A DNA stretch of 61,980 nt from Methylomonas koyamae. GTDB lineage: Bacteria > Pseudomonadota > Gammaproteobacteria > Methylococcales > Methylomonadaceae. The position numbers and the translations under genes are program-made. Under the pieces are notes generated by a model. The model had not been told where the DNA came from. It searched no databases and saw nothing but the letters and a program-made list of their open reading frames with translations. The stretch lies in contig NZ_PPPU01000034.1 of assembly GCF_006483455.1 (NCBI RefSeq), forward strand, positions 1 through 61,980, written 5' to 3'. This document shows positions 53,601-61,508 of the stretch, piece by piece; within the stretch, counting starts at the first letter, position 1; each line of letters begins with the position of its first letter.

Positions 53601-53776
53601 TCGGCCCGCAGGCCATCGCCATTATGGGTGGACTGACGGTGGCGACCGCGTTGACGGTGTTTTTCCTGCCGGCGTTGTATGCGGCTTGGTTTAGGGTGGA
53701 GCGTGGAGATGCCAAAGCTCTCTCTTCCGCTGAGGACCTAAAAGCCCCTCTCCTCGAGGGAGAGGGGTTGGGGTGA
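50663..53776 (+). CDS. RND efflux transporter permease (AcrB/HAE family)
   Basis: Inner-membrane proton-driven pump. The first span is followed by the large periplasmic domain with KTLYPGATALEVEQQLTDRL and FFNDEFGDTYSLIYAF; then the membrane block with FEALATVLVVSFLSLGWRTG and the proton-relay region ILALGLLVDDAMIAVEMMAR, both repeated in the C-terminal half (FVALLGILALAGMIMRNSVI). Length 1037 is standard. The N-terminal set PPFTFRIMVV is like the TriC/MexK-type subgroup. The last ten or so codons (APLLEGEGLG) run into a palindromic repeat, so the natural C-terminus may have been replaced. Confidence 0.95.
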   Translation: MKAFNLSEWVLKHRSFTGFMLALVVLGGLFAYYKLGQQEDPPFTFRIMVVKTLYPGATALEVEQQLTDRLEKKIQELPDLDYLRSYSKPGESVIFVTPREDTPPKDIPELWYQVRKKVDDIRMTLPPGSIGPFFNDEFGDTYSLIYAFSGEGFSYAELKLAADSVRQQLLRVKDVEKVDLIGVQDEKIFVEFSDKKLAELGLETAAVAQALQAQNGMTPAGTVFSPQRNLPIRLTGAFDSEDSVANMAVRIANRTFKVSDFARVTRGYVDPAEFKMRFNGKPALGLGVTMNKKGNVIDLEKALEETLTRINSELPLGMDVETVANQGRVVKNQMAEFGRTFFEALATVLVVSFLSLGWRTGSVVALTVPLVLAATLLVMLLCGIDLQRISLGALILALGLLVDDAMIAVEMMARKLEEGWDRMRAATYAYTATAFPMLTGTLITIAGFLPVGLAQSSAGEYTVAIFQVVGISLILSWIGAVVFTPYLGFLILKVHANGNQAAHDLFDTPFYNRLRRWVDACVAHRKKVIIATLALFGLGVVALAHVPEQFFPLSNRPEVIVDLWLPEGSSFEQTEAAAKRMEVLLAKDEDVEHVASYIGSGTPRFFMLIVQQLANTNLAELVVMTKDNQARERVMQRIRQMLETDFPNVRGRVKRLNVGPPMDYPLAFRVLGENPNIVRGIAERVADVVRNHPGTVDVNDDWHDRMPSFRLVLDQDKARALGVSTASLSQALQAHYAGIPVGQLREQDKLIDIVWRASPELRTAADEMPDVAVRTANGKSVSLSQFVKFETVFEDGVRWRRNRFPAISVRADVADGKMAPDVAAQIVPKLKPIQDSLPAGYFIETGGSKEDAVTAQKSILIWIPLVLIVTLILLMMQLQNLSRTFMVFSTAPLGVIGAAFALLLFRAPFGFVALLGILALAGMIMRNSVILVDQIDQDEQSGLDTWSAIVESTVRRFRPIMLTAAAAILAMIPLSRNDFFGPQAIAIMGGLTVATALTVFFLPALYAAWFRVERGDAKALSSAEDLKAPLLEGEGLG

Positions 53777-53840
53777 GGGGATAAAGCTTTGTTTTTATAC
53801 CCACATCCTAACCTTCTCCCAAGGGGAGAAGGAATAACCC
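53741..53840. repeat. Palindromic repeat at the pump gene end
   Basis: CCCCTCTCC (53745-53753) pairs with GGAGAGGGG (53759-53767) over CTCGAG-like centre; then GTTGGGGTGAGGGG. A second part has ACCTTCTCCC / GGGAGAAGG (about 53812-53832) around AAGG. This type of GC-rich dispersed intergenic palindrome is known in many proteobacteria. The RND stop TGA (53774-53776) lies within it. It separates the pump gene from the outer-membrane channel gene. Confidence 0.7.
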
Positions 53841-53895
53841 CCGCTTTTAGGATCATCCTCGCGGGTACCACGCGATGCGACCACGGAGTTTTGCA

Positions 53896-55359
53896 ATGAA
53901 TAATAGAGTTTTAACACCGCTAACCCTTCTGTCCCTGGTTAGTCTAATTGCCTGCACGCCAACCCGCGTGGGCGACCAAGTGGCGCTCAGCAGCCCGGCA
54001 ACCTGGCAACACGCGCCCAGCGCCCAAGCCTCCGAAGCGGTTGATCTAAAGACTTGGTGGCAAGGTTTCAATGATTCCTTGCTGAATGAATTGATAGACC
54101 AAGCCTTAACCGCCAACCACGATCTGAGAATCGCCGCCGCTCGCGTTCGCGAAGCCAACGCGATGGTGACCGTCGCCGAAGCGGCCTTGTATCCCAGTCT
54201 GGATTTCTCACTCTCCGGCGGCCGGGAAAAACGCATCGACCGTATCGTCGGCGTGCCGAGCGGGCAAGGCATCAAATTGATCACGCCGACCGCCGATGCC
54301 GTCAGCGGCGGATTGGTGGCACGCTGGGAAATCGACTTGTTCGGTGGTCGGCATTTGGAAGCGGAAGCCGCTGCCTCGCAAGCCGAAGGCAGCAAGGAAG
54401 GCTTGCATGTGGCGCAAGTCGGTCTGCTGGCGCAAGTGGCGACCAACTATCTGGAACTGCGCGGCGTGCAGCAACGTACCGGCATTCTGCAAAACAATAT
54501 AGCCTTGCAGCGCGAACGGCTGAGGACTTTACAGGTATTTCATAAAGCCGGCCTGGCTAACGAAGCGGATGTTGCCCGTCAGCAGACGTTGTTGCAGGGT
54601 ACCGAAGCGATACTTCCGCAACTGGTCAACGCCGGGCAAAAGCTCATCCATCGCTTGGGCGTGTTGCTGGGCGAGCCGCCGGAAAACCTGGAAAAGCGGC
54701 TGGCCGTCGCCGGCCCGTTGCCGAAACAAGCGCCGACCGTGCCCAACCTGTTACCGGCCGACCTATTGGCGCAACGGCCCGATTTGCGATTGGCGCAAAC
54801 CGAAGTCAGCGCCGCGGCGGCCAGCCTGGGTTCGGCGCGAGCCGATCTTTATCCGAAGCTGGTGCTGTCGGCCAGCGGAGGCCTCGGCGCGATTGCGGTC
54901 GGCGGTTTTCCGAGTCTGGCCGATAGCGTCTATGCCTTGGGCTCGGGGCTTTCCGCGCCGATATTCAACGCCGGCCGCATCCGCGCCCATATTGCCGCCG
55001 CGGATGCGCGGCTGGATCAAGTCGCAGCCAGTTACGAGAAGACTTTTTTGCTGGCCCTGGAAGACGTGGAAAACGCCTTCGTCGCCCATCGTTCCGCAAC
55101 CGATAGCTTAGGCCGATTGACTGAAGCGGAAGCCTCGGCGGAGAAAGCTTACCGGCTGGTCGATGCGCTGTATCAGCGCGGTGCAGGCAATTATCTGGCC
55201 GTTCTGGATGCGCAGCGCAGCAAGCTGGCCGTCAGCGACGAGCGGGCCAAAGCCGAAACGGCGATCGGCGTGGCGATGGTGTCGTTGTATCGGGCTTTCG
55301 GTGGCGGCTGGGCGATGGATGCGTCGGTGAGCGCCTTCGAAAATGCATCTGCAAGGTGA
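53896..55359 (+). CDS. Outer membrane efflux lipoprotein (NodT/OprM family)
   Basis: Outer-membrane channel of the tripartite pump. LTLLSLVSLIACTP is a lipoprotein signal with the lipobox LIAC. DLKTWWQGFNDSLLNELIDQ is the usual start of the mature NodT/OprM group; two OEP domains of helical and beta repeats follow (LDFSLSGGREK, ATNYLELRGVQQRTGIL, DLRLAQTEVSAAAASLGSAR, FNAGRIRAHIAAADARLDQ). Length 487 from ATG 53896, which has GGAG eleven bases upstream. It follows adaptor and pump genes after the palindromic repeat. Confidence 0.94.
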   Translation: MNNRVLTPLTLLSLVSLIACTPTRVGDQVALSSPATWQHAPSAQASEAVDLKTWWQGFNDSLLNELIDQALTANHDLRIAAARVREANAMVTVAEAALYPSLDFSLSGGREKRIDRIVGVPSGQGIKLITPTADAVSGGLVARWEIDLFGGRHLEAEAAASQAEGSKEGLHVAQVGLLAQVATNYLELRGVQQRTGILQNNIALQRERLRTLQVFHKAGLANEADVARQQTLLQGTEAILPQLVNAGQKLIHRLGVLLGEPPENLEKRLAVAGPLPKQAPTVPNLLPADLLAQRPDLRLAQTEVSAAAASLGSARADLYPKLVLSASGGLGAIAVGGFPSLADSVYALGSGLSAPIFNAGRIRAHIAAADARLDQVAASYEKTFLLALEDVENAFVAHRSATDSLGRLTEAEASAEKAYRLVDALYQRGAGNYLAVLDAQRSKLAVSDERAKAETAIGVAMVSLYRAFGGGWAMDASVSAFENASAR

Positions 55360-55462
55360 TTCGCGGCGAGTTGGCATCGGCTAGCGAGCCCTGAAAGCGC
55401 CGAAGACGATGAATGATCGAGTGACCGCGCCAAATAGAGGGGGGCGTAAAAGGTAGGTTATG

Positions 55463-55520
55463 CTTCATGCTATGAAGTCCAACGTTTTGATTTTGTTGGG
55501 TTACGCTACGCTAACCCAAC
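55463..55520. repeat. Inverted repeats in the oprM-like/pyrD convergent gap
   Basis: GTTGGGTTA (55495-55503) and TAACCCAAC (55512-55520) form a perfect nine-base stem with loop CGCTACGC. CTTCAT (55463-55468) and ATGAAG (55472-55477) form a small stem just before. The GTTGGGTTAcgc...TAACCCAAC form is a dispersed palindrome that I recognise from many bacterial genomes; it may also act as a bidirectional terminator here. The rest of the 225-base gap shows nothing. Confidence 0.65.
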
Positions 55521-55584
55521 CTAAATTTTGACTTTTACGACAGCCTCAAATAGATGGGTTTGATAAGGTCAGGGGGCTAGCGGA

Positions 55585-56598
55585 TTAGATGGTGTTCAAT
55601 ATCTCTTCGATCAGTTGCGGCCCTTTGTAAATCAAGCCGCTGTAAATCTGCACCAAGCTGGCGCCAGCGGCTAATTTCGCCTGGGCATCTTCACCGCTCA
55701 AAATTCCGCCGGCGGCGATAATCGGCAGTTTTCCGCCTAATTCCGCCGCCAGGCCTTTAACGACGCGCGTCGAACTTTCCCTGACCGGTGCGCCGCTCAA
55801 GCCGCCGGTTTCGTCGGCGTGCTTATGGCCTTTAATGTGGTCGCGGGCGATGGTGGTGTTGGTGGCGATCACACCGTCAATCGCAAATTCGATTAGTAAG
55901 CCTGCAATATGGCTTATTTCCTCGTCAGTTAAATCGGGGGCTATCTTCACGGCGATAGGCGTGTATTTACCCTGCGCGGTCTGCAGCTTTAATTGTTCTT
56001 CTTTCAGAGCGCTCAATAATTGTTTGATCTCGTCGCCTTGCTGTAATTGCCGCAAGTTCTTGGTGTTGGGTGAGGAAATGTTGATGGTGATATAGCTGGC
56101 CGCGGCATAGCTTTTTCTTAAGCCGATCAAATAGTCTTCGGTGGCGTTTTCCAAGGGCGTATCGGCGTTCTTGCCGATATTGATACCCAATATTCCGCGA
56201 TACTGGCATTTGCCGACTTGTGCCAGCAAATGGTCGATGCCGAAATTGTTAAACCCCATCCGGTTAATGATGGCTTCATGTTCCGGGAGCCGAAACAGCC
56301 GTGGCTTGGGGTTCCCCGGTTGCGGGCGCGGTGTGACCGTGCCGATTTCGATAAAGCCAAAGCCCAAATCGGCCAACGCGTCGATATAGTCGCCGTTTTT
56401 ATCCAGACCGGCCGCCAGTCCGAGCGGATTTTTAAAATTCAAGCCCATTACCTCGACCGGCTTGCTGCTCGATTTCGCCCGGCTTAGCGTGGATAGGCCG
56501 GTTTGTTTCGCCAGTTTGAGCAAGTCTAGGGTGACATGATGGGCGGTCTCCGGGTCAAGCGAAAACAATAGCGGGCGCAGGTAGGGATATAGGTTCAT
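55585..56598 (-). CDS. pyrD: Dihydroorotate dehydrogenase (quinone), class 2
   Basis: Fourth step of pyrimidine synthesis, membrane-associated and quinone-linked. The N-terminal helix [20 protein letters not shown] is the class 2 membrane/quinone site. [32 protein letters not shown] (FMN site) and [15 protein letters not shown] with the catalytic Ser follow; C-terminal [20 protein letters not shown] and [11 protein letters not shown] complete the barrel. Length 337 from ATG 56598 equals E. coli PyrD (336). It overlaps the thiO stop by four bases (ATGA), so it follows thiO in one transcript. Confidence 0.97.
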   Translation of the reverse strand: MNLYPYLRPLLFSLDPETAHHVTLDLLKLAKQTGLSTLSRAKSSSKPVEVMGLNFKNPLGLAAGLDKNGDYIDALADLGFGFIEIGTVTPRPQPGNPKPRLFRLPEHEAIINRMGFNNFGIDHLLAQVGKCQYRGILGINIGKNADTPLENATEDYLIGLRKSYAAASYITINISSPNTKNLRQLQQGDEIKQLLSALKEEQLKLQTAQGKYTPIAVKIAPDLTDEEISHIAGLLIEFAIDGVIATNTTIARDHIKGHKHADETGGLSGAPVRESSTRVVKGLAAELGGKLPIIAAGGILSGEDAQAKLAAGASLVQIYSGLIYKGPQLIEEILNTI

Positions 56599-57698
56599 GA
56601 TGCGGTAGCAGGTTTTAACGAATAAGGAGAAGGATCCAGGTCGGTTGGCCGTTGCAGAACCAGATCGGCCAGTAATTTGGCGGATGCCGGCCCCATGACC
56701 AGACCATTGCGGAAATGACCGGCATTGATGTAAAGATTTTCGATGTCCGGATGTCGGCCAATAAATGGGATGCCCTGCGGGCTGCCGGGGCGCAGGCCGG
56801 CCCAATGGTGACTGACCGGGAACTGCTGCAGGGTTGGCAGCAGTTGCGTGGCGAACCGATAGAGTTGTTCGCGAGCCTGTTCCGTGGTGGTTTTGTCGAA
56901 ACCGGCCTGTTCGACTGTGCTGCCTACCAGAATCTTACCGTCGCGGCGGGGAATCAAATACTGGTCCCCGTCCAGAACCATATACTGCAGTGTGTCAGGC
57001 TTGGCGTCGAATAGCAGCATTTGGCCTCGAACCGGGCGGATGTTGATATCGACCGGCCAATCCGGCAGCAAATTGTTTAAAAATTCGCGAGTCCAGGCGC
57101 CAGTGCTGACGACCAGTTCGTTCACCGTAAAGCGACCGTGTCTGGTTTTTACGCCGGCGATGCGGCGATTGACGACGTCGATTTCCTCGATTTCGGTATC
57201 GCTGATGAATTGGGTGCCGAGTTGGGACAAATATGCGGATAGAGATTTCAGCAGGCGCGGATTGCGGGCCTGAGCGATGCCCGGAAGCCATATCGGTTGC
57301 TCGAGTCGGGTTGTGAGCGCTGCGGTCAGTTCGGCGGAAGCGGTCTGGAATGCCACGTCGTAGTGACGGCACCAGCGTTCCGCCGCTTCAAAATCGGGAT
57401 TCTTGCAAATCAGCATGCCGCACTCCCGCCATTCCGGGTCGATCCCGGTACTAGCTAGCAGTTCTGCACTTAACTGCGGATACAGTTTCAAACTTTGTAT
57501 TGCCAGCTCGGAAATGGCTTCAGCTTGCCGCCATGGATAAATCGGCAGCAAAATGCCGCCGCCTGCCCACGAGGATTCGGTGCCGGGGCCGGCTTTGTCT
57601 AGCAGGGTGGCTTCGCGTCCGGCTTTGCGAAATTCGCGGGCGGCAAGTTGGCCGCTAATGCCGGCGCCGATGATCAAAATGTCCAGATGATGGGTCAT
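56595..57698 (-). CDS. thiO: Glycine oxidase ThiO (FAD-dependent)
   Basis: Oxidises glycine to iminoacetate for the thiazole part of thiamin. The FAD site [20 protein letters not shown] is at the N-terminus, followed by [12 protein letters not shown], typical of Thi[13 protein letters not shown], and [17 protein letters not shown]. The C-terminal [20 protein letters not shown] and [18 protein letters not shown] are family blocks. Length 367 is normal. Upstream gene of the thiO-pyrD pair. A D-amino acid oxidase with another substrate is the alternative. Confidence 0.91.
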   Translation of the reverse strand: MTHHLDILIIGAGISGQLAAREFRKAGREATLLDKAGPGTESSWAGGGILLPIYPWRQAEAISELAIQSLKLYPQLSAELLASTGIDPEWRECGMLICKNPDFEAAERWCRHYDVAFQTASAELTAALTTRLEQPIWLPGIAQARNPRLLKSLSAYLSQLGTQFISDTEIEEIDVVNRRIAGVKTRHGRFTVNELVVSTGAWTREFLNNLLPDWPVDINIRPVRGQMLLFDAKPDTLQYMVLDGDQYLIPRRDGKILVGSTVEQAGFDKTTTEQAREQLYRFATQLLPTLQQFPVSHHWAGLRPGSPQGIPFIGRHPDIENLYINAGHFRNGLVMGPASAKLLADLVLQRPTDLDPSPYSLKPATAS

Positions 57699-57860
57699 GC
57701 AGATAAAGGGAATGTCGGACTAAAGATGCTTTTTTAAAGTATCACGAAGCTATTGCGCTAGATAGGTTTTAGGCATTGGTGGTGGCTGTGTGAAAAAACA
57801 AAAAAATGTTGTTTATTTTTGACATTATTTGATTCAGGATTACAAATGCTTCATATATTA

Positions 57861-57874
57861 TTGATTTAAATCAA
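57861..57874 (+). promoter_or_regulatory. Perfect FNR/Anr-type box upstream of the outer membrane protein gene
   Basis: TTGATTTAAATCAA fits the consensus TTGAT-N4-ATCAA with no mismatch and is fully palindromic. It lies 138 bases before the ATG and about 72 bases before the predicted transcription start, a position seen for class I activation by CRP/FNR proteins. An FNR-type oxygen sensor is thus the likely regulator. Confidence 0.65.
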
Positions 57875-57905
57875 TTTTTTTTGGTCAAAAAAATAAGCTT
57901 AAAAC

Positions 57906-57934
57906 TTGTATGGCTGGTGTTTTGCTGCTATTAT
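57906..57934 (+). promoter_or_regulatory. Candidate sigma-70 promoter of the outer membrane protein gene
   Basis: TTGTAT (57906-57911) and TATTAT (57929-57934) are separated by exactly 17 bases. The -10 matches five of six positions; the -35 three, as expected for an activator-dependent promoter. The start would be near 57940, giving a leader of about 70 bases that includes a run of seven G as the ribosome-binding site. The rest of the 313-base gap (57699-58011) is AT-rich with no gene seen. Confidence 0.55.
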
Positions 57935-58011
57935 TGCCCACGTGAAGAAATCCTGTGTTGCTTTAAAGCTAATTCAGTCTTAACAATAACAACCCTTGGG
58001 GGGGAACAACA

Positions 58012-58926
58012 ATGAGTTTTACTAAAACCAAATTAGCGCTGGGTGTTGCTGCAGCGACTTTGACAATGGCTGGAGCGATGGTTGCCCCGCAAGCCCAAGC
58101 AGCTGACAACAAAGCCGAGCGCGTTGCCGACGCCGCCGCCAGAAAAGCTGAAGCTCTGGAAGCGCAAATGCAACAAATGGCCGAGCAAATGCAAGCCATG
58201 CAAGCGGAATTGAGCCGTGTTAAGTCTTCTTCCACAAAAGACTCTACCGAAACCGCCAAAATTCAAGAACTGGATCAGTGGATGGCGTCTGTTAAAGCTG
58301 CCCCGGCCGCTTCCGGTGCCAAAGACAACTTGGTTGCGGTTCGTGGTGGTTGGACTCGCCTCGATCAATCCAGAAAGGCAGGTGCTAACCAGCCGGGAGC
58401 TATTCTCAGTGGCTCTGATTTGTTGTCTGATAATGGAAACGCAGACGGTTTCTACTTTGGTGGCGCTTTTGATTTCAACGTTAACAACGATTTGTTCGGT
58501 TTGATGGACGATACCTCGTTTGGCATCGAATTGGGTGTTGAATATTCTGAATTCGGTACTGGTCAGAATAATCTGACAGCTACATATCCTGCGGCTTTGG
58601 GTACAACTGGGATTGCTGTAAGTCCGGGAACTTCTACCGACAATCGTTTGCGTATCAATGCCTCTCCAAAAATTAAATTCATGCACGGCAGCAAATTGCG
58701 TCCCTGGATTATTCCGGTCGGTCTGGAGTTGAACATATTGGGTGTTCCTTCTCGTGCGGTTTCCGTTCTCAATTCAGGCATGCAGTTTGGCGGTGGTGTG
58801 GAGTACGAATTGTTCAGAGGCATCGTTTTGGGTTCCGACGTTCGTTACCACTATTCGACCAGCAAAATCGACGGCACAGAGACCGACGGTTTCAGCGCTG
58901 GCGGTTCTGTAGGTTTCAAATTCTAA
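58012..58926 (+). CDS. Outer membrane beta-barrel protein with coiled-coil N-terminus
   Basis: Signal peptide KLALGVAAATLTMAGAMVA with cleavage after AQA (residue about 31). Residues 33-75 are a heptad-like coiled coil (EALEAQMQQMAEQMQAMQAE), and a linker with Ala/Pro follows. The C-terminal two thirds show alternating beta strands (NLVAVRGGWTRLDQ, FYFGGAFDFNVNND, FGIELGVEYSEFG, GSDVRYHYSTS) ending GFKF with a terminal Phe, the outer-membrane sorting signal. Length 304. The family is not identified. The ribosome-binding site is a run of seven G, and a strong terminator follows. Regulated, by inference, by an FNR-type protein. Confidence 0.85.
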   Translation: MSFTKTKLALGVAAATLTMAGAMVAPQAQAADNKAERVADAAARKAEALEAQMQQMAEQMQAMQAELSRVKSSSTKDSTETAKIQELDQWMASVKAAPAASGAKDNLVAVRGGWTRLDQSRKAGANQPGAILSGSDLLSDNGNADGFYFGGAFDFNVNNDLFGLMDDTSFGIELGVEYSEFGTGQNNLTATYPAALGTTGIAVSPGTSTDNRLRINASPKIKFMHGSKLRPWIIPVGLELNILGVPSRAVSVLNSGMQFGGGVEYELFRGIVLGSDVRYHYSTSKIDGTETDGFSAGGSVGFKF

Positions 58927-58949
58927 ATCCACAAGCCGCTGGATTATCC

Positions 58950-58980
58950 AAAAAGGGAAGGTTTCGCCTTCCCTTTTTTT
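58950..58980 (+). terminator. Intrinsic terminator after the outer membrane protein gene
   Basis: AAAAAGGGAAGG (58950-58961) pairs with CCTTCCCTTTTT (58967-58978) around TTTCG, followed by more T. A textbook terminator; the A-run opposite makes it possibly bidirectional. It ends the outer membrane protein transcript, so the gene is monocistronic. Confidence 0.92.
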
Positions 58981-59057
58981 ATGCCGTAAAGGTTTTGTTA
59001 TACTGCTCCGCCCCAGTGCGGCGTCGGTCGGTTGCGTAAGTTCTATCCTCAAAGGCA

Positions 59058-60005
59058 ATGAAATCTCTTTATCCTGAAATTTCTCCATTTCATACCTTTT
59101 TTCTGGAAACCGGGAGCGACCATCGCGTCTATGTCGAGCAATCCGGCAACCCGGCCGGAATTCCGGCGATATTTTTGCACGGCGGTCCCTGTTCCGGAAC
59201 CAAGCCGGACCATCGCCGTTTCTTTGATCCTGAGCGCTACCACATCATTTTGATGGACCAGCGCGGATGCGGTCTGTCCGAGCCTTTCGGCGAACTGGCG
59301 GGGAATACGACGCAAGATTTGCTGGTAGATATGGAGCGTATCCGCGCACGTTTGGAAATTCGACAGTGGTTGTTGTTTGGTGGTTCTTGGGGAGGCGCCT
59401 TAGCTTTGCTCTACGCACAGCACTACCCTGAGAATGTGTTGGCCATGATTTTGCGTGGTGTGTTTTTGGCGCGGCGGGGCGATTTGGAATGGTTTCTCGG
59501 CGAATATGGCGTGAACCGGGTCTATCCGGAATTGTGGCAGGAGCTGCAGGAGAATTTGCCGGAGCTACCGGGCGGCACCATGCTGGAGCGCTTCTGCGAG
59601 GCGGTGTTTAGTTCCGATCAGGAGCTTGCCAAGAGTGCGGCTAGGCTATGGCAGGCTTGGAGTGGTCAGGTGGCGCTTGGCGCTGATTATCAGGAGAGTT
59701 TGGAGGCTGTCAGCGAAAAGACGTTGCGGCAAGTCAAGATGGAATTACACTACGCCGTCCACGATTACTTTATCGCTGAAAATCAGATTTTGCCCAATTG
59801 CCCCAAATTGCGGGGAATTCCGACGGTTGTAATTCATGGACGTAACGATTTGACTTGCCCGATAGAGGCCGGGTGGCGGTTGTGCAACGCATTGCCCGGG
59901 GCACGCTTCCAGGTTTTGCCCCATGCCGGCCATATTGCTCGCGGCGAGGAAATGATCGACGCGTTGGTTTCCGCCGCGGACGAGATGGCGATGGTTTTGG
60001 CTTGA
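59058..60005 (+). CDS. pip: Proline iminopeptidase
   Basis: Alpha/beta-hydrolase (family S33) releasing N-terminal proline from peptides. Motifs: IFLHGGPCSGTKPDHRRFFD (oxyanion region HGGPxxG), IILMDQRGCGLSEPFGELAG and the nucleophile elbow GGSWGGALALLYAQHYPE with catalytic Ser. The Asp in HGRNDLTCPIEAGWRL and His in LPHAGHIARG complete the triad. Length 315 is typical of the Pip group (313 in Xanthomonas). The start ATG 59058 has CAAAGG upstream. It precedes ubiX by 17 bases. Confidence 0.93.
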   Translation: MKSLYPEISPFHTFFLETGSDHRVYVEQSGNPAGIPAIFLHGGPCSGTKPDHRRFFDPERYHIILMDQRGCGLSEPFGELAGNTTQDLLVDMERIRARLEIRQWLLFGGSWGGALALLYAQHYPENVLAMILRGVFLARRGDLEWFLGEYGVNRVYPELWQELQENLPELPGGTMLERFCEAVFSSDQELAKSAARLWQAWSGQVALGADYQESLEAVSEKTLRQVKMELHYAVHDYFIAENQILPNCPKLRGIPTVVIHGRNDLTCPIEAGWRLCNALPGARFQVLPHAGHIARGEEMIDALVSAADEMAMVLA

Positions 60006-60022
60006 GAATTGACGGCGGGAGC

Positions 60023-60604
60023 ATGGAACATAGAAAACGGATTGTCATCGGCATGACCGGCGCTACCGGTGCGATTTACGGTGTGCGGATGCTGGAAATT
60101 TTACGCGAACGCGGTGGCTGGGAAACTCATTTGGTGATTTCTTCCGCCGGCTTGGTCAACTTGAAATACGAGTTGGGCATGGATCGAGCCGAGCTTTACG
60201 GAATGGCCGACGTTACCCACGGCATCAATGATATTGCCTCTTGCATTGCCAGTGGCTCGTTCAAGACCGAAGGGGTGGTGATCGCGCCCTGTTCAATGAA
60301 GACCTTGGCCGCGGTGGCGCACGGTTTTGGCGATAACCTGATTTCCCGTGCCGCAGACGTGGCGCTGAAAGAGCGGCGCAAAACCGTGCTGGTGCCGCGG
60401 GAGACGCCCTTGAATTTGGCGCATATTCGCAATATGGCGGCCGTGACTGAAATGGGCGGGATTATTTTTCCGCCGATGCCGGCGTTCTATAACAAGAGCG
60501 ATTCGTTACGTGCCATGGTTGACGAAGGTGTTGGGCGTATCCTGGAGATGTTCGGTGTCGATGCCTCCGGATTGTATAAACCTTGGGGCGGTCTTTCCGG
60601 CTGA
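60023..60604 (+). CDS. ubiX: Flavin prenyltransferase UbiX
   Basis: Makes prenylated FMN, the cofactor of the UbiD decarboxylase in ubiquinone synthesis. RIVIGMTGATGAIYGVRML is the FMN-binding start, with VISSAGLVNLKYELG, IAPCSMKTLAAVAHGFGDNL and VLVPRETPLNLAHIRNM as family blocks; FPPMPAFYNKSDSL closes the site. Length 193 from ATG 60023, preceded by GGCGGGAG. The frame extends back into pip with no relevance. Position behind pip suggests co-transcription. Confidence 0.95.
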   Translation: MEHRKRIVIGMTGATGAIYGVRMLEILRERGGWETHLVISSAGLVNLKYELGMDRAELYGMADVTHGINDIASCIASGSFKTEGVVIAPCSMKTLAAVAHGFGDNLISRAADVALKERRKTVLVPRETPLNLAHIRNMAAVTEMGGIIFPPMPAFYNKSDSLRAMVDEGVGRILEMFGVDASGLYKPWGGLSG

Positions 60605-60661
60605 AGCTTGCTTATCCCGCTATCGACTGGGGTTTTTCGCTTTGAAATAGCAGCTCTTCAA

Positions 60662-60691
60662 TTGACAGGGTGCTACGTTCTGATTTAGAGT
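60662..60691 (+). promoter_or_regulatory. Candidate promoter of the hps gene
   Basis: TTGACA (60662-60667) matches the -35 consensus in all six positions; TAGAGT (60686-60691), 18 bases on, matches four of six of the -10. Transcription would begin near 60698, leaving a leader of about 125 bases. Strong expression of hps is expected in a RuMP-cycle methanotroph. Confidence 0.55.
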
Positions 60692-60734
60692 TGCCCCACT
60701 CGCTTAAACCGCCCACTGACAAAGGCTTGCGGCG

Positions 60735-60759
60735 CTCTCCATTCGGTGACGAATGAGAG
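60735..60759 (+). other. Leader hairpin with GNRA loop before hps
   Basis: CTCTC (60735-60739) and ATTCG (60741-60745), with one bulged C, pair with CGAAT (60750-60754) and GAGAG (60755-60759) around a GTGA tetraloop. It lies about 65 bases upstream of the hps ATG, within the predicted leader. Could stabilise the mRNA or be a regulatory fold; only the structure is visible. Confidence 0.5.
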
Positions 60760-60822
60760 ATTCACGGAAGGGGTGGGTCTCAAAAACAATAACTGTAACC
60801 ACAACAATCGGAGCACATTAAT

Positions 60823-61470
60823 ATGGCAAGACCATTAATTCAAATGGCGTTGGACTCACTGGATTTCGACCAAACCGTAGCATTGGCAGATAAAGTAGCG
60901 CCTTACGTCGACATTTTTGAAATCGGTACCCCTTGCATCAAATATAACGGTATTAACTTGGTTAAAGAACTGAGAAACCGTTACCCAGACAAATTGTTGT
61001 TGGTCGACCTGAAAACCATGGACGCCGGCGAATACGAAGCAGGCGCTTTCTACGCAGCCGGCGCAGACATCTGCACCGTGTTGGGCGTATCCGGTTTGGC
61101 TACCATCGGTGGCGTAATCAAAGCGGCAAAAAAATATGCTGCGGAAGTACAAGTTGACCTGATCAACGTGCCAAGCAAATCCGAGTGCGCACGCGAATCA
61201 GCCAAACTGGGCGCGCAAATCATGGGCGTTCACACCGGTCTGGACGCACAAGCGGCTGGTCAAACTCCGTTCGGCGACCTGAACGAAGTCGCTTCTTTGG
61301 GTTTGAACGTTCGCGTTTCTGTTGCCGGCGGTATCAAGCCTGCAACCATCGATCAAACCGTTAAAGCCGGCGCCAACATCATCGTTGTCGGTGCAGCTAT
61401 CTACGGTGCGCCATGCCCAGCCACAGCGGCTAAAGAAATCCGCGAATTGGTAGACGCTGCAGCTGCATAA
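60823..61470 (+). CDS. hps: 3-hexulose-6-phosphate synthase
   Basis: Fixes formaldehyde onto ribulose 5-phosphate, the entry step of the RuMP cycle. The orotidine-monophosphate-decarboxylase-type barrel is visible: ALDSLDFDQTVALADKVAPY, FEIGTPCIKYNGINLVKELR, LLVDLKTMDAGEYEAGAFY (catalytic DLKTMD), GADICTVLGVSGLATIGGVI and RVSVAGGIKPATI. Length 215 is standard. CGGAG precedes the ATG by about ten bases. The usual partner phi/hpi (isomerase) does not follow here: the next gene is transketolase, after a terminator. Confidence 0.97.
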   Translation: MARPLIQMALDSLDFDQTVALADKVAPYVDIFEIGTPCIKYNGINLVKELRNRYPDKLLLVDLKTMDAGEYEAGAFYAAGADICTVLGVSGLATIGGVIKAAKKYAAEVQVDLINVPSKSECARESAKLGAQIMGVHTGLDAQAAGQTPFGDLNEVASLGLNVRVSVAGGIKPATIDQTVKAGANIIVVGAAIYGAPCPATAAKEIRELVDAAAA

Positions 61471-61508
61471 GCCAAATTTGGCAACGCCTAGTTTCTAGGA
61501 AATATCGA

